64,000 bases of DNA from Halomonas sp. 54_146. Its GTDB lineage: Bacteria > Pseudomonadota > Gammaproteobacteria > Pseudomonadales > Halomonadaceae. A program made the translations under genes and the position numbers. Below, one piece after another: positions 18,582-30,058 of the stretch (within the stretch, counting starts at the first letter, position 1; every line of letters begins with the position of its first letter). The stretch covers positions 38,626-102,625 of the forward strand of contig NZ_LGEN01000011.1 of the NCBI RefSeq assembly GCF_001507855.1. The letters are read 5' to 3'. The notes under the pieces were generated by a model. It was not told the origin of the DNA, did not search any database, and saw only the letters and a program-made list of their open reading frames with translations.

Positions 18582-18771
18582 CCGCTCGTGTGTGCGCTAG
18601 GCCGATGCGTCTCTCGCGGTGGCCTAACGCTAAAAAATCCCTTCTGGACAGATTTATTCTAAACCATTTTGGCGGGAAATAGCGCTTGACTGCAAACAGA
18701 TTGACACACACAGAGTGCTTTCCATGCATATATGAAACGTCTGATTAGCATACTGATGAGTCATAGCAAAA
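18582..18771. other. Spacer between nadA and the tRNA-Lys terminator
   Basis: Contains an inverted TAGGCC / GGCCTA pair near 18598-18627 and a plus-strand TTGACA near 18701 without a good -10. No gene seen. Confidence 0.45.
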
Positions 18772-18800
18772 CGCCCCTGGCAGCTAGGCTGCCAGGGGCG
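18772..18800 (-). terminator. Terminator of the tRNA-Lys unit
   Basis: Perfect 13-bp stem (CGCCCCTGGCAGC / GCTGCCAGGGGCG) with a TAG loop, followed on the minus strand by TTTTGC. Confidence 0.85.
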
Positions 18801-18807
18801 TTGAATC

Positions 18808-18883
18808 TGGTGGGTCGTGCAGGATTCGAACCTGCGACCAATTGATTAAAAGTCAACTGCTCTACCAACTGAGCTAACGACCC
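18808..18883 (-). tRNA. tRNA-Lys (anticodon UUU), copy 2
   Basis: 76 nt with encoded CCA. Acceptor GGGTCGT/ACGACCC, D-loop AGTTGGTAGA, anticodon loop CTTTTAA (UUU), T-loop TTCGAAT. Identical to the copy at 18958-19033 and separated from it by 74 bp, so the two are probably one transcript. Confidence 0.97.
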
Positions 18884-18957
18884 AAATTTTTTGCTGCACT
18901 TACTTTTTACGCTTCAACCGTTCGCGATTAATAGCTTGGCTATTAAAAAACATTTTA

Positions 18958-19033
18958 TGGTGGGTCGTGCAGGATTCGAACCTGCGACCAATTGATTAAA
19001 AGTCAACTGCTCTACCAACTGAGCTAACGACCC
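18958..19033 (-). tRNA. tRNA-Lys (anticodon UUU), copy 1
   Basis: 76 nt with encoded CCA and the same sequence as the downstream copy. It is the promoter-proximal gene. UUU reads both AAA and AAG. Confidence 0.97.
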
Positions 19034-19049
19034 GCCTGAACGGATGCAT

Positions 19050-19078
19050 ATCTTACGCGCGCACTACTTTCATGACAA
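19050..19078 (-). promoter_or_regulatory. Promoter of the tRNA-Lys pair
   Basis: On the minus strand TTGTCA (19078-19073), a 17-base spacer, and TAAGAT (19055-19050). The predicted start near 19043 leaves about 10 nt of 5' leader before the first tRNA. Confidence 0.8.
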
Positions 19079-19116
19079 GCGTTTTTTAACCCTAAATGAC
19101 ATAAATGCCACTTTTT

Positions 19117-19171
19117 CGTGCCTGGCATTTCACTCTATACAGTCGGTATACAGCCATTACCGCCAGGCACG
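19117..19171. repeat. Long inverted repeat downstream of rluB
   Basis: Perfect 10-bp arms CGTGCCTGGC / GCCAGGCACG enclose 35 bases that themselves contain TATAC-AGTCG-GTATA. It lies between the rluB end and the tRNA promoter. No T-run follows the arm on the minus strand, so it is not a standard terminator. Confidence 0.65.
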
Positions 19172-19229
19172 CTTACTCATTTATCTATTCACTTACCTAC
19201 TTGCTTCTTACCTATTTACGCCAAAAAGC

Positions 19230-20108
19230 CTAGCGCGCTTTGCTTTTGGGTTTACGCATTGCCTGCACCGGCTTGCGTTTGTGCTTATCGCGGTTCCAAC
19301 GGTTCTTCTCATCCGGCGTTAGCGCGGGCACTTTACGGGCTTCTAAGTTAGCCAGAGTGGCTAAGTCGTCCACCTCGTCTTGGGTAAGCTCGACCCATTC
19401 ACCGGCTTTCGCCCGCTTATCGAGGAAGATATTGCCATAACGCACGCGTTTCAGGCGGCTAACCGTCAGCGCTTGAGACTCCCACAGGCGGCGCACTTCA
19501 CGGTTGCGGCCTTCCAAAATCACCACGTGGAACCAGGTGTTAATGCCTTCGCCACCAAACTCCTGCACATCGGTAAAGCGCGCCGGGCCATCTTCCAGCA
19601 TGACCCCATCGACCATCGCCACAATATGCTCACGCTTCACTTCGCCCATCACGCGAACCGCGTACTCGCGCTCCACCTGGGTAGAGGGGTGCATCAAGCG
19701 GTTGGCCAGCTCACCATCGGTGGTGAACAGCAGCAAACCGCTGGTGTTGATATCCAAACGGCCAATGGCAATCCAGCGTTCGCCTTTCAGGCGCGGCAAG
19801 CGTTCAAAAACGGTGCGTCGCCCTTCCGGGTCTTTACGGGTGCACAGCTCGCCTTCCGGCTTGTTGTACATAATCACCCGGCGTGGCACTTCTTCTTCCG
19901 GGCGCAGTGCCACTGGTCGATCATCAAAGCTGACTTTATCGCGCGCTTCAACGCGATCACCCAGCTTGGCCACTTGGCTGTTCACTTTTACGCGGCCAGC
20001 GGAAATTGCTGTTTCCATCTCACGCCGCGAGCCAAGGCCTGCACGGGCCAAGACTTTTTGCAGCTTTTCACTGGTAGGGGGCGTGGTGGTGTTATTACTC
20101 TGACTCAT
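19230..20108 (-). CDS. rluB: 23S rRNA pseudouridine(2605) synthase RluB
   Basis: The 292-aa product has an N-terminal S4 RNA-binding domain ([20 protein letters not shown], about residues 12-60) and an RsuA/RluB catalytic domain with the nucleophile Asp in [19 protein letters not shown], then IEGRN-like [14 protein letters not shown]. The C-terminal tail is Lys/Arg-rich. It overlaps the scpB end by 14 bp; scpA-scpB-rluB is a widespread order and this fits RluB rather than RluE/F. Confidence 0.94.
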   Translation of the reverse strand: MSQSNNTTTPPTSEKLQKVLARAGLGSRREMETAISAGRVKVNSQVAKLGDRVEARDKVSFDDRPVALRPEEEVPRRVIMYNKPEGELCTRKDPEGRRTVFERLPRLKGERWIAIGRLDINTSGLLLFTTDGELANRLMHPSTQVEREYAVRVMGEVKREHIVAMVDGVMLEDGPARFTDVQEFGGEGINTWFHVVILEGRNREVRRLWESQALTVSRLKRVRYGNIFLDKRAKAGEWVELTQDEVDDLATLANLEARKVPALTPDEKNRWNRDKHKRKPVQAMRKPKSKAR

Positions 20109-20919
20109 GGTCGTCTGACCTCACATCGGTAGTCTCCGTGCCGGCGCCGTCATCTTGTTGGCGCTTGGCACGTGCCGCGAGCCTGGCTTCTAAATCGGCA
20201 AAGCTCAGCGGCTGGGTTAACGCCGTCTCGGCGTGCGTATCGGCTATCTCAACCTTAGGTATCTCAGCCGTGGGTATCTGTTCTTTCTGGGGAGGCGCAT
20301 CCTGCACCGTTTTGGCCGTTTCGTCCAGTCCTTCAGTCGCCGTTTCAGTCAGCGCCTCGGGGGCTGCTTCAGAAGATGCATCGTCCTCCCAGCTTGCCAG
20401 GGTGTGCATGGGCGGCAGTGCATCGAGGGTTTTTAACCCAAAATCGTCTAAAAAGCCTCGTGTAGTGGCGTACACCGCCGGCCGGCCGGGAACATCGCGA
20501 TGACCGACCACCCGAATCCAGCCGCGCTCTGCCAACGTGCGCATAATCGAGCTACTCACGCTGACCCCGCGCACTTCTTCAATATCGCCCCGGGTAACCG
20601 GCTGGCGGTAGGCGATTAACGCCAGCGTTTCCAGCAGCGCCCGTGAGTAGCGCTGGGGGCGCTCGTCCCACAGCCGCGACACCCACTGGGAAAGCCGTGG
20701 GCGAATGCGCAGCTGATAGCCCGAGACGGTTTCCAGCAGTTCCAGCGCACCCGCGGAATGGCGCTGCTGTAAACGCTCTAAGACTTGGCGAAACTCATGC
20801 CGAGAGGGGCACTCATCAACAAGAAAGAGTGTTTCCAAGCGCTCAAGAGGCAGCGGCTCACCGGCAGCCAACAGCGCTGCTTCAATAATGTCATCCAATC
20901 CAGTGGCGGCGTTACTCAT
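20095..20919 (-). CDS. scpB: Segregation and condensation protein ScpB
   Basis: Winged-helix kleisin-associated subunit of the SMC-ScpAB condensin. The conserved core covers about residues 5-175 ([70 protein letters not shown]); the 100-residue tail is acidic and low in complexity with short internal repeats ([14 protein letters not shown]). Its ATG overlaps the scpA stop (ATGA) and has AAGGAG upstream. Confidence 0.92.
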   Translation of the reverse strand: MSNAATGLDDIIEAALLAAGEPLPLERLETLFLVDECPSRHEFRQVLERLQQRHSAGALELLETVSGYQLRIRPRLSQWVSRLWDERPQRYSRALLETLALIAYRQPVTRGDIEEVRGVSVSSSIMRTLAERGWIRVVGHRDVPGRPAVYATTRGFLDDFGLKTLDALPPMHTLASWEDDASSEAAPEALTETATEGLDETAKTVQDAPPQKEQIPTAEIPKVEIADTHAETALTQPLSFADLEARLAARAKRQQDDGAGTETTDVRSDDHESE

Positions 20920-21881
20920 GGCGTCTCCTTGCCGGGTTCGAAGGCAGGCTCACCGTAGGCGTCATCGTCTATTTCGCCCTCATCAAAAGCACCCTCTTCA
21001 AAAGTGCCCTCTTCATCGTCAGCAAGGGCAGCACGCCGCGCGCGCACATGGATCGGCGACAGCGGCGCATTCTGGACAATTTCAATCATGGCTTCTTTGG
21101 CGAGCTCTAAAATGGCCATAAACGTCACCACGACGCCTGCGCGCCCTTCTTCCAAGCTAAACAGCGCCTCAAAAGGGGTATAACGCTGATGGGCATCATC
21201 ATGACTGAGCTGTTCCATTATCTTGAGCATGCGCTCGCGGGTAGACAGCACCTCGCGACTGACCTGGTGAGCCTGCACCAGCTCGGCGCGCTTCAGAATG
21301 TCGGAAAGCGCGCTGAGCAATTCATCCAGTTCCACCTCGGGGTGAATCACTCGGGATTCCAGCGGAGGTAAGCCTACCTGCACGCTAAACCAGTCGCGCC
21401 CCATGCGTGGTAGCGTATCCAGCGTTTCTGCCGCCTCTTTAAGGCGTTCGTACTCTTGCAAGCGACGGATAAGCTCAGCGCGCGGGTCTTCTTCCTCGTC
21501 CCCTTCCACCTTCGGCGGGCGGGGCAGCAGCGTGCGCGATTTTATCTCAGCCAGCATGGCGGCCATCAGCAGGTACTCACCCGCCAGCTCGATCTCCATG
21601 GCCTTCATTAGCTCCACGTACTCGATGTACTGGTGGGTAATGGTCGCCACGTTGATGGTCAGAATATCCAGGTTTTGGCGACGAATCAGATAGAGCAGCA
21701 GGTCCAGCGGGCCTTCAAAGGTTTCCAAAAACACACGCAGCGCTTCCGGGGGAATATACAAATCCTCCGGCATTTGCGTAATCGGCTCGTTGAACAAACG
21801 CCCAAACGAAACCGCCACTGGCTCAGCGGTTTCAGCATCAGGGCTTTCTAGGACAGCGGTATCACTTGGCGTCTCGCTCAC
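20916..21881 (-). CDS. scpA: Segregation and condensation protein ScpA
   Basis: Kleisin subunit of SMC-ScpAB. Starts at GTG 21881; 321 aa. After about 50 variable residues comes the kleisin core FEGPLDLLLYLIRRQNLDIL, YLLMAAMLAEIKSRTLLPRP, then the C-terminal winged helix with a VVVTFMAILELAKEAMIEI stretch. The tail has acidic repeats (EEGTFEEGAFDEGEIDDD) matching a microduplicated DNA stretch. First gene of scpA-scpB-rluB. Confidence 0.92.
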   Translation of the reverse strand: MSETPSDTAVLESPDAETAEPVAVSFGRLFNEPITQMPEDLYIPPEALRVFLETFEGPLDLLLYLIRRQNLDILTINVATITHQYIEYVELMKAMEIELAGEYLLMAAMLAEIKSRTLLPRPPKVEGDEEEDPRAELIRRLQEYERLKEAAETLDTLPRMGRDWFSVQVGLPPLESRVIHPEVELDELLSALSDILKRAELVQAHQVSREVLSTRERMLKIMEQLSHDDAHQRYTPFEALFSLEEGRAGVVVTFMAILELAKEAMIEIVQNAPLSPIHVRARRAALADDEEGTFEEGAFDEGEIDDDAYGEPAFEPGKETP

Positions 21882-21981
21882 GCGGGTCGGTTCTCTTGGT
21901 GAAGGGTAATCGGCACAGTGAACCAGTTTAGCAAAGTCGGTAGCATTCGCGTCGCTCTATTCAAGAGTAAGCACCAGCACG

Positions 21982-23820
21982 CTACCCCGCCTCCACCGCT
22001 TTGCGGTAGCGCCCGGCATAGTCAAATAGCTTGTCGCGGATTTGGAAATGGCGACCCACTTTTCGGCCTACGACAAAATCTGGGTGGCGTAGGCGGCGCT
22101 GTTCGGCAACGACTTCCTCAGCGCTTAGCGGCTGCCACTTACCCCCCGGTGCGCGCAGGTGATAGCGCAGAAAAGCGGCATAGAAGGCGCGCCGCTGAGC
22201 GGGCGTTTCCAGCGCAAACCACTCAGAAAGATGGCTGCCATCTTCGTCGTGATAGGTGACTTTTAAGCGTGGCAGGCCACGACCGTTGGTGGTCGCTTCC
22301 AGCTGCATACCGCTTACCCGTAGCACCTTGGCATCTTTCAGTTTCAGGGCATCTTTGAGCTTATCATCTGCATCCACCAACAGCTTTTCACAGCCGTGGC
22401 AGCGGCGGGCGGCGATGTCATTTTCAGCGCCGCACTCATCGCAGACTTTAAAGCGAAATCTAAACTCACATTGATGGCGCTTTCCTTGATCATCTTCAAT
22501 TAGCCCCTGGCAACGGCGGCCAAAGTGCTCGATCACCAGATCACCGTCGCGCTTTCCCCAGTAAAGGTTGGCATGGCCGCAGGCGGGGCACTCCACCTGA
22601 ACCGGTTCGCTGTCGCTATCAGGCTTCGGCTCGCCCACTTCTGGGGCATAGATATCCCAAGGGTTACCGGCGTAATCCAGAATCAAACAGTCGCTCTTGC
22701 CCGGCGATAAGCGCAGCCCTCTACCCACCATCTGCTGATAAAGGCTCACCGATTCGGTGGGCCGCAAAATAGCGATCAAATCCACGTGGGGCGCATCGAA
22801 GCCGGTGGTCAACACCGCGACGTTAACCAGGTATTTCAGCTGCCGCGCTTTAAACGCATCAATCAGCGCCGTGCGCTCTTGTGAAGGCGTGGCACCGGTA
22901 ATTAAAGCAGCCTCTGCCCTGGGTAAATAGCCGATAATTTCTTCGGCGTGGGCCACGGTGGCGGCAAAAATCATCACCCCTTGGCGATCAACCGCGCGTT
23001 CGATGATTTGCCCGATAATACCCGGCGTCGCCCGGTGGCCCGCCACCACACGATTAAGCGTCTCCTCCTGAAACAGGCCGCTTGAAGAGGGTTTGAGCGC
23101 TGCGAAGTCGTAGCCCTCAATGGCCATATCCAAACGCTTTGGCTCAGCAAGATAGCCTTGTTTCACCATTAAGCGCAGCGGCTGCTCGAACACGCAGTCG
23201 CGGAAAAAACTCTCTTCGCTGCCGCGCACCATGCCGTGGTGGTGGCGATAATAGATAAACCCCTGCCCCAAACGGTAAGGCGTCGCGGTGAGGCCGAGTA
23301 TTTTAAGCTGTGAATTGTGTTGGCGCAGGTGCTCAATCACCTGGCGGTAGCTGGCATCTTCGTTGAGCGACACGCGATGGCTCTCATCGATCACCAGCAG
23401 GGTAAAGTTAGCGTCGTTGAAGCTCGCTAAGTTACGCACCACCGACTGCACCGAGCCAAATACCACTTGGCGGTTGGCCTCTTTGCGCTTTAAACCGGCG
23501 CTAAAAATATCCGCCTCAAGGCCATAGGCTTGATACTTGGCATGATTCTGTTCCACCAGCTCACGCACGTGAGCCAGCACCAGCACGCGCCCACGCGCCA
23601 AGCGCGCCAGCTCAGCAATCACCAGGGATTTACCGCTGCCGGTAGGCAGTACCACCAGCGCTGGCTCGCTGGAGGCACGAAAATGCACCACCACGCGTTT
23701 GACCGCCTCTTTCTGGTAGGGGCGCAGCTGGGGCGTCGCGACGGTATGAGACGTAGCATGAGACGTAGCGACGTTAGCGACAAAAGGCGGCCCGGAGGCC
23801 GCCTTGGGGTGTTGCGTCAT
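21982..23820 (-). CDS. radD: DEAD/DEAH-box ATPase RadD (YejH family)
   Basis: RadD is a superfamily-2 DNA-dependent ATPase involved in DNA repair with RecA and SSB. The 612-aa protein has Walker [11 protein letters not shown], motif II VIDESHR, motif [16 protein letters not shown], and two zinc-finger pairs in the C-terminal half ([32 protein letters not shown]). Length is close to E. coli YejH (586). Start: ATG at 23820 with AGGTG upstream; the TTG before it is less likely. A tandem ATSHATSH near residue 18 reflects a short DNA duplication. It is 22 bp behind purL. Confidence 0.87.
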   Translation of the reverse strand: MTQHPKAASGPPFVANVATSHATSHTVATPQLRPYQKEAVKRVVVHFRASSEPALVVLPTGSGKSLVIAELARLARGRVLVLAHVRELVEQNHAKYQAYGLEADIFSAGLKRKEANRQVVFGSVQSVVRNLASFNDANFTLLVIDESHRVSLNEDASYRQVIEHLRQHNSQLKILGLTATPYRLGQGFIYYRHHHGMVRGSEESFFRDCVFEQPLRLMVKQGYLAEPKRLDMAIEGYDFAALKPSSSGLFQEETLNRVVAGHRATPGIIGQIIERAVDRQGVMIFAATVAHAEEIIGYLPRAEAALITGATPSQERTALIDAFKARQLKYLVNVAVLTTGFDAPHVDLIAILRPTESVSLYQQMVGRGLRLSPGKSDCLILDYAGNPWDIYAPEVGEPKPDSDSEPVQVECPACGHANLYWGKRDGDLVIEHFGRRCQGLIEDDQGKRHQCEFRFRFKVCDECGAENDIAARRCHGCEKLLVDADDKLKDALKLKDAKVLRVSGMQLEATTNGRGLPRLKVTYHDEDGSHLSEWFALETPAQRRAFYAAFLRYHLRAPGGKWQPLSAEEVVAEQRRLRHPDFVVGRKVGRHFQIRDKLFDYAGRYRKAVEAG

Positions 23821-23842
23821 CAATCACCTATGCTTGGAACTT

Positions 23843-26800
23843 CTAGCCTAACCAAACGCGGGCATTGCGGAATAGGCGCAGCCAAGCGCCGTCTTCGGTC
23901 CACTCCGCTGGCCGCCAGGAGTTAGTGACCGCACGGGCAACCCGCTCCGGGTGGGGCATCATAATGGTCACTCGGCCATCCGGCGTGGTTAGGCCGGTAA
24001 TTCCCGAGGGCGAGCCGTTCGGGTTAGCCGGGTAACGCGTGGTCGCCTGGCCGTAGTTGTCGATGTAGCGCAGCGCGATTTGGCTACTCGACTGCATGCT
24101 GCGCAGGTGAGCGCTGTCGCGGAACTCTGCCCGCCCTTCGCCATGGGCCACGGCAATGGGCAGCTGTGAGCCTTCCATACCGGCAAGCAGAATCGAGGGG
24201 CTCTTTTCAACCCGCACCATGGAAACCCTAGCCTCAAACTGCTCGGATTCGTTGCGTACAAAGGTCGGCCAGTTTTCAGCCCCAGGAATCAGCGACTTCA
24301 ACTGCGAGAGCATTTGGCAACCGTTACATACGCCCAGTGAAAAGCTGTCTTCACGGGCGAAGAAGGCCGCAAACTGCTCCCGGGCTCGCTCGTTAAACAG
24401 CACCGACTTGGCCCAGCCACCGCCAGCGCCGAGCACGTCGCCGTAGGAGAAGCCGCCGCAGGCCACAAGCCCTTTGAACTCATCCAGCGAAACGCGCCCT
24501 TCGAGGATGTCGCTCATATGCACATCGACGGCCTCAAACCCGGCCTTATCAAACGCCCAGGCCATCTCCACCTGGCCGTTGACGCCCTGCTCGCGCAGTA
24601 CGGCCATGGCAGGCTTGGCAGTATTCACAAACGGCGCGCTGATATCGTCGTTGATATCAAAGGTTGGCGTGGCGGAGAGCCCCGGATCGCGGCTATCGAG
24701 CAGATTATCGAATTCGTTTTTAGCGCATTCAGGATTATCGCGTAGCGCCTGCATGCGGTAACTGGTTTCAGCCCAGGTACGCTGCGTGAGCAGGCGCGTG
24801 GTTTCCAGTAGCGGCTCTTCAAACAGCGTGACGCGCACCTGATCGTCGTAACGCGGGCGAGCGATGACTCCGCAGGTTTCGATACCAGCCACGGCAAACT
24901 GCGCCAGCACTTCCTCAGTGTCTTGGCGGTTAACCTGGATAACCGCCCCCAGCTCTTCGGAGAACAGCGCGTTAAACGCTTCCACCGGCTCATCAATCAG
25001 CCAATCGAGCTTGATCTCAAGCCCGGCGCGGGCAGCAAAGGCCATTTCCAGCAGCGTAACCAGCAGGCCGCCGTCGCTGCGGTCGTGGTAGGCCAACAGT
25101 TTGCCGTCGCGGTTGAGCCCCTGAATAACCTCAAAAAACGCTTTGATGTCTTCCGGGTCGTCCACATCGGGGCAGTCGTTGCCCACCTGGCCATAAACCT
25201 GCGCCAAGGCAGAGCCGCCCAAACGGTTTTGGCCGTTGCCCAAATCGATCAAGATCAGATCGGATTCATCTTGATCCAGGTTGATCTGCGGCGTGAGCGT
25301 TGCCAGGGCATTGGTGACCGGCGCAAAGCCGGTGACAACGAGCGAGAGCGGCGAGGTCACGCTCTTATCTTCGTGTTCGCCCTGCTCGCTCTCATCAACC
25401 CAGGAAGTGCGCATCGACATCGAGTCTTTGCCCACCGGAATGGCAATGCCTAACGCCGGGCACATTTCCATGCCCACCGCATAAACGGCATCAAACAGCG
25501 CCTGGTTCTCGCCGGGGTGGTCGGCCGCGCTCATCCAGTTGGCGGAAAGTTTGATATCGCTAAGCTTGGCAATCGGTGCCGCCGCCAGGTTAGTAATCGC
25601 TTCAGCCACCGCTAAACGAGCGCTGGCCGCAGGGTTAATCAACGCCACCGGCGGGCGCTCGCCCATGGCCATGGCTTCGCCGACATGGCTATCAAAGCTT
25701 GCCGTGGTCACCGCCACATCTGCCACCGGCACCTGCCAAGGGCCGACCATTTGGTCGCGCGCCACTTGGCCGGTAATCGAGCGGTCGCCAATGGTAATCA
25801 GGAAGCTTTTTGAGGCCACAGTAGGCAGGCGCAACACGCGATCAAGCGCTTCGCGCAGGTCGAGGTTATCCAGCATTACGCCGGAAAGCGCGGGCTCTTG
25901 GCGCTCAAATTCGCGCTGCATTTTGGGCGCTTTGCCGAACAGCACGCTCATCGGCAAATCCACCGGCTTGCTGTCAAAGTGGCCGTCGCGCACTTCAAGG
26001 TGGTGCGCTTCGGTCGCTTCGCCCACCACCGCATAGGGGCAGCGTTCGCGCTTGCACAGCGCATCAAAGGTGTCTAAGTCTTCTGGCGCGACCGCGAGCA
26101 CGTAGCGCTCTTGGGCTTCGTTACACCAGATTTCCAGCGGGCTCATGCCCGGCTCGGCGTTTGGCACCGCGCGTAGATCAAAGCGGCCGCCGCGATTGCC
26201 GTCTTTCACCAGTTCCGGCAGCGCGTTGGAAAGCCCGCCCGCACCCACGTCGTGAATAAAGCGAATGGGGTTGTGATCGCCCATCGCCCAGCAGCGGTCG
26301 ATGACTTCTTGGGCGCGACGTTCGATCTCGGGGTTTTCACGCTGCACCGAGGCGAAATCCAAATCGGCGCTAGAAGCGCCAGACGCCATGCTGGAGGCCG
26401 CGCCGCCACCCAGGCCAATCAGCATCGCTGGGCCGCCCATCACAATTAGCTTGCCGCCAACCGGAATATCGCCCTTTTGCACGTGATGAGCACGAATATT
26501 GCCGTAGCCGCCAGCGAGCATAATCGGCTTATGGAAACCGCGCCGCTCGATGCCGCCGTCGTTGAGCGACTCCTGCTCGTAAGCGCGGAAATAGCCGGTT
26601 AGGTTGGGGCGACCAAACTCATTGTTAAACGCCGCGCCGCCAATCGGGCCTTCAAGCATGATGTTAAGCGCTGACTGCATACGCTCAGGCTTGCCGTAAT
26701 CAAACGCTTCCCAGGGCTGCACAAACTCAGGGATGCGCAGGTTGGAAACCGTATAGCCCGAAAGGCCCGCTTTGGGCTTGCCGCCAATACCGGTCGCGCC

Positions 26801-27802
26801 CTCATCGCGAATTTCACCACCGGAGCCGGTGGCCGCGCCGGGGAAGGGGGCAATCGCGGTGGGGTGGTTGTGGGTTTCGACCTTCATCAGGATATGAATG
26901 GGTTCCTGATGCGTGGCATACAGCGCACGCTCGTTATCCGCGCCGGTCAGCGGCGTGGCAAAAAAGCGCCCCGCTTGGCTGCCCTTAATTACGGCGGCGT
27001 TGTCGCTGTAGGCTGAGAGCACGTTGTCTGGCGATGAGGCAAAGGTGTTCTTGATCATCTTAAACAGCGAGAGGTTTTGTGGCTCGCCGTCGATCACCCA
27101 ATCGGCATTGAAGATTTTGTGACGGCAGTGCTCAGAGTTGGCCTGGGCAAACATCATCAGCTCAACGTCGCTGGGGTTACGCCCCAACTCATTGAAGGCG
27201 TCGACAAGATAGTCGATTTCGTCTTCTGCCAGCGCCAGCCCCAGCGCCTGATTGGCGGCAGACAGCGCTTCCCGGCCGCCTTCTAGAATATCCACGCTGC
27301 CCAACGGTGCCGGGTCGTGGTGGGCAAACAGCTTAGCGGCGTCCGAGGCATCTGCCAGCACGGTTTCAGTCATGCGGTCGTGCAGCAATGCCGCCAGCGC
27401 ATCCAAACCTTCTGCGTCCGGCATAGCGCTAAAGCTTACGCGGTAATCAATGCCACGCTCGATGCGGCTAATTTGGCTCAACCCACAGTTATGGGCGATA
27501 TCGGTGGCTTTAGACGACCAGGGCGATTGGGTGCCTAAACGTGGCACCACCAAAAAGCGCTGGGCGTTTTCGGGAACGTCTACCTTCGCCTGTGTGCCGT
27601 AATCCAGAAGCTGCGCCAAACGCTCGTGGGCAACCTCATCAAGCGTTCCGTCGCGGTCGTGGGAGTGAGCATCGTGCACATCAACAAAATGAACATAGTG
27701 GGCAGAGAGCGCTTCCACTTCGGGAACACGTTCACGCAGCACCGTTAACAGCCGAGCATGACGGAAGGCAGAAAGGGCGGGCGCGCCTCGCAGTTCGAGC
27801 AT
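23843..27802 (-). CDS. purL: Phosphoribosylformylglycinamidine synthase
   Basis: Single-chain FGAM synthase of purine synthesis, converting FGAR + glutamine + ATP. 1319 aa (E. coli 1295). It contains the synthetase halves ([33 protein letters not shown], here cited in parts: [16 protein letters not shown]) and a C-terminal glutaminase domain with the nucleophile Cys in [11 protein letters not shown] and the His/Glu pair in [14 protein letters not shown] lies 9 bases before the ATG. No PurR box was recognised in the 150-bp upstream spacer, which contains two microduplications. Confidence 0.97.
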   Translation of the reverse strand: MLELRGAPALSAFRHARLLTVLRERVPEVEALSAHYVHFVDVHDAHSHDRDGTLDEVAHERLAQLLDYGTQAKVDVPENAQRFLVVPRLGTQSPWSSKATDIAHNCGLSQISRIERGIDYRVSFSAMPDAEGLDALAALLHDRMTETVLADASDAAKLFAHHDPAPLGSVDILEGGREALSAANQALGLALAEDEIDYLVDAFNELGRNPSDVELMMFAQANSEHCRHKIFNADWVIDGEPQNLSLFKMIKNTFASSPDNVLSAYSDNAAVIKGSQAGRFFATPLTGADNERALYATHQEPIHILMKVETHNHPTAIAPFPGAATGSGGEIRDEGATGIGGKPKAGLSGYTVSNLRIPEFVQPWEAFDYGKPERMQSALNIMLEGPIGGAAFNNEFGRPNLTGYFRAYEQESLNDGGIERRGFHKPIMLAGGYGNIRAHHVQKGDIPVGGKLIVMGGPAMLIGLGGGAASSMASGASSADLDFASVQRENPEIERRAQEVIDRCWAMGDHNPIRFIHDVGAGGLSNALPELVKDGNRGGRFDLRAVPNAEPGMSPLEIWCNEAQERYVLAVAPEDLDTFDALCKRERCPYAVVGEATEAHHLEVRDGHFDSKPVDLPMSVLFGKAPKMQREFERQEPALSGVMLDNLDLREALDRVLRLPTVASKSFLITIGDRSITGQVARDQMVGPWQVPVADVAVTTASFDSHVGEAMAMGERPPVALINPAASARLAVAEAITNLAAAPIAKLSDIKLSANWMSAADHPGENQALFDAVYAVGMEMCPALGIAIPVGKDSMSMRTSWVDESEQGEHEDKSVTSPLSLVVTGFAPVTNALATLTPQINLDQDESDLILIDLGNGQNRLGGSALAQVYGQVGNDCPDVDDPEDIKAFFEVIQGLNRDGKLLAYHDRSDGGLLVTLLEMAFAARAGLEIKLDWLIDEPVEAFNALFSEELGAVIQVNRQDTEEVLAQFAVAGIETCGVIARPRYDDQVRVTLFEEPLLETTRLLTQRTWAETSYRMQALRDNPECAKNEFDNLLDSRDPGLSATPTFDINDDISAPFVNTAKPAMAVLREQGVNGQVEMAWAFDKAGFEAVDVHMSDILEGRVSLDEFKGLVACGGFSYGDVLGAGGGWAKSVLFNERAREQFAAFFAREDSFSLGVCNGCQMLSQLKSLIPGAENWPTFVRNESEQFEARVSMVRVEKSPSILLAGMEGSQLPIAVAHGEGRAEFRDSAHLRSMQSSSQIALRYIDNYGQATTRYPANPNGSPSGITGLTTPDGRVTIMMPHPERVARAVTNSWRPAEWTEDGAWLRLFRNARVWLG

Positions 27803-27817
27803 ATCCTGAAGCCTCTA

Positions 27818-27868
27818 GAGCAGGGAAATTCGAGCAGGGAAGATACTGGCAAACGCGTATGATACTGG
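27818..27868. repeat. Two adjacent short duplications upstream of purL
   Basis: GAGCAGGGAA at 27818-27827 and 27832-27841 (period 14), then GATACTGG at 27842-27849 and 27861-27868 (period 19). They lie in the purL leader/promoter region. Confidence 0.7.
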
Positions 27869-27954
27869 AAATCAGCCGCCACACGAAATCAACAAGGTGA
27901 CAGCCTGCCCATGGCTGGGTATCGTGACGGCTTGTTTCATGCCGACAAGACGCC

Positions 27955-29418
27955 ATGCTGCCGTTGATTTGCCGACATTTTATAGCCCGTGCCAGCGCCT
28001 ATTATGCGTTAACTGCCATTACGCTTTTGGTCATGGTGCCCACTCTCTCTCTGGTTCCCCCCGGCGAGCATTTGGCGCGTATCGCTGAAAAAGATTTTAT
28101 TACCGTTCACACGCGCAATACGCCCACGACCTACTATGAAGGCCGCCATGGCCCTACCGGCTTTGAGTACGAACTCATGCGCCGCTTTGCCGACTACCTG
28201 GGGGTGAGCCTGAATCTTAATGCCAGCCACCACCCGGAAAGCGTGCTTCCCGCTGTGCGCGAAAGCGGCGACCTGGGTGCCGCGGCGTTACCGCTGCTGC
28301 CTGATACGCCCGGCGTTCATTACACCCGCCCGATTATCCAAATGCAGCCGCTGGTGGTGTACCGCCGCGGCCTTAACGGCCTTCAGGCACCTAGCGATCT
28401 TGTCGGCCTAGAGCTTGGCACGCTCAGCCAAGCCGGTACCGGCGAGGCACTGCGCGATTTACAGCGCCTTCACCCTGCCTTGAGCTGGAAAGAATCCCAT
28501 GAGCTGGAAGTCGCCGAGCTGCTCGCCCGGGTCGAGAACGGCACGCTAGACGCCGCGGTTATTTTTGACCATCAGTTTCGCTTGAACCGGCTGTTTTTCC
28601 CTAACGTTGAACGCGGCTTTACGCTGGGTGACCCGCTTTCCATGGCGTGGGCGGTACCCAGCGGCCGCGGTTTGGGGCTGCTGGAAGCCGCTAATCGCTT
28701 CCTGCAAGATTTACAGGAAAGCGGCACGCTGGACCAGCTGGTCAGCCGTTACTTTGGCCATGATGACTACTTGGAGTACGTCGGCACCCGCACATTTTTA
28801 GACCACCTTGATACACGCCTACCCCGCTACAGCGAGCTGTTTAAGCAATCAGCCAGAGAAACCGGCTTTGATTGGAAGCTACTGGCGGCGGTGGGCTATC
28901 AAGAGTCACACTGGAACCCGGACGCTGTCTCGCCCACGGGAGTGCGTGGGTTAATGATGCTCACCAACCCCACCGCTGGCGAAATGGGCATTAGCGACCG
29001 CACCGACCCGGCCCAGAGCATTGATGGTGGCGCCCGCTATCTACGCAGCATTAAAGACCGCCTACCCGACACTATTACCGGCGAAGACCGCCTGTATATG
29101 GCCATGGCCGCCTACAACGTAGGGCTTGGCCATTTATATGATGCCCGCAGCATTGTCGAAATGCGTGGCGGCGACCCCAACAGCTGGAACGATGTGCGCG
29201 CCGCGCTGCCGCTTTTACAGCAGCGCGAATGGCACAGCCAGACGCGCTACGGCTACGCCCGCGGTGGCGAGCCGGTGATTTATGTGCGCAACATTCGCCG
29301 CTATTACGAAATGATTCAGTACGTGGAGCGCAGCCGCCAGCAGTTTTTCCAACTAGAGCAAACGGCTGTCAACGATGATCCGCTGCTGCTGTTTGAGCTG
29401 GTGCCGCCGCTGGATTAG
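27955..29418 (+). CDS. mltF: Membrane-bound lytic murein transglycosylase F
   Basis: Cleaves peptidoglycan to 1,6-anhydro products that AmpD later recycles. 487 aa: an N-terminal hydrophobic signal (about 15-35), a type-3 periplasmic substrate-binding domain (about 45-270, [15 protein letters not shown]) and a C-terminal SLT domain with the catalytic Glu at about residue 317 in [20 protein letters not shown] and the [11 protein letters not shown] motif. Divergent from purL, convergent with tadA. In E. coli mltF, purL and tadA are also neighbours, which supports the name. Confidence 0.94.
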   Translation: MLPLICRHFIARASAYYALTAITLLVMVPTLSLVPPGEHLARIAEKDFITVHTRNTPTTYYEGRHGPTGFEYELMRRFADYLGVSLNLNASHHPESVLPAVRESGDLGAAALPLLPDTPGVHYTRPIIQMQPLVVYRRGLNGLQAPSDLVGLELGTLSQAGTGEALRDLQRLHPALSWKESHELEVAELLARVENGTLDAAVIFDHQFRLNRLFFPNVERGFTLGDPLSMAWAVPSGRGLGLLEAANRFLQDLQESGTLDQLVSRYFGHDDYLEYVGTRTFLDHLDTRLPRYSELFKQSARETGFDWKLLAAVGYQESHWNPDAVSPTGVRGLMMLTNPTAGEMGISDRTDPAQSIDGGARYLRSIKDRLPDTITGEDRLYMAMAAYNVGLGHLYDARSIVEMRGGDPNSWNDVRAALPLLQQREWHSQTRYGYARGGEPVIYVRNIRRYYEMIQYVERSRQQFFQLEQTAVNDDPLLLFELVPPLD

Positions 29419-29439
29419 GCAAGGATTGAAACCGCTACG

Positions 29440-29910
29440 TTAACCGTCATCCTTGGCAGCCCGCCGAGCAGCAAAAAAGCGTTTTAGCAATTTTTGCGAA
29501 GCCGCAGCCAGCACACCGCCGGTGACCGCTATCTGATGGTTAAACCACGGCTGTGCCAACAGGTTCGCTTTTGATTCGACCATGCCCGCACGGGGCTCAG
29601 CGGTGCCATAGACCAGCCGGCTAAGGCGCGCATGAACCATAGCGCCCGCACACATCATGCACGGCTCTAAGGTGACAAACAGCGTGCAGCCTTCAAGGCG
29701 GTAGTTACCCTGATGCTTGCCTGCCTCGCGCAGGGCGCGAATTTCCGCATGGCCGCTGGGGTCGCAGCTAGCGACCGGGGCATTATAGGCCGCGCCAATA
29801 ATCTCCCCTAACGCATCCACGACCACCGCGCCCACGGGCACCTCCCCCGCAGCAGCAGCCAAGTGCGCTTGGTCTAGCGCCCGGTGCATGTAAAATTCAT
29901 CGCTGCACAT
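29440..29910 (-). CDS. tadA: tRNA-specific adenosine deaminase TadA
   Basis: Converts A34 to inosine in tRNA-Arg(ACG). The ATG at 29910 with GGAG 9 bases upstream gives 156 aa, the family length; a longer frame from 29967 adds 19 unconserved residues. Zinc/catalytic residues: H54 and E56 in GHAEIRAL and C84/C87 in EPCMMCAGA. Opening residues DEFYMHRALDQAHLAAAAGE are typical of TadA. Confidence 0.95.
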   Translation of the reverse strand: MCSDEFYMHRALDQAHLAAAAGEVPVGAVVVDALGEIIGAAYNAPVASCDPSGHAEIRALREAGKHQGNYRLEGCTLFVTLEPCMMCAGAMVHARLSRLVYGTAEPRAGMVESKANLLAQPWFNHQIAVTGGVLAAASQKLLKRFFAARRAAKDDG

Positions 29911-30058
29911 AAACGTAAACTCCGCTAAGGTAGCAAAACGACCGTATGAAAAATTTACCCGCCTCAAAGGAAGCGGGGGCCATTGCTAATCGTATCGCTA
30001 TTAATATAAACAGCTAGAAACAGACAGCAACAGATAGAGAGCATCAAGGATACCGATA

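Noticed and set aside
18808..19033. tRNA pair as an integration site for a mobile element
   Set aside because: No integrase, no partial tRNA repeat further away and no change of gene content on either side.
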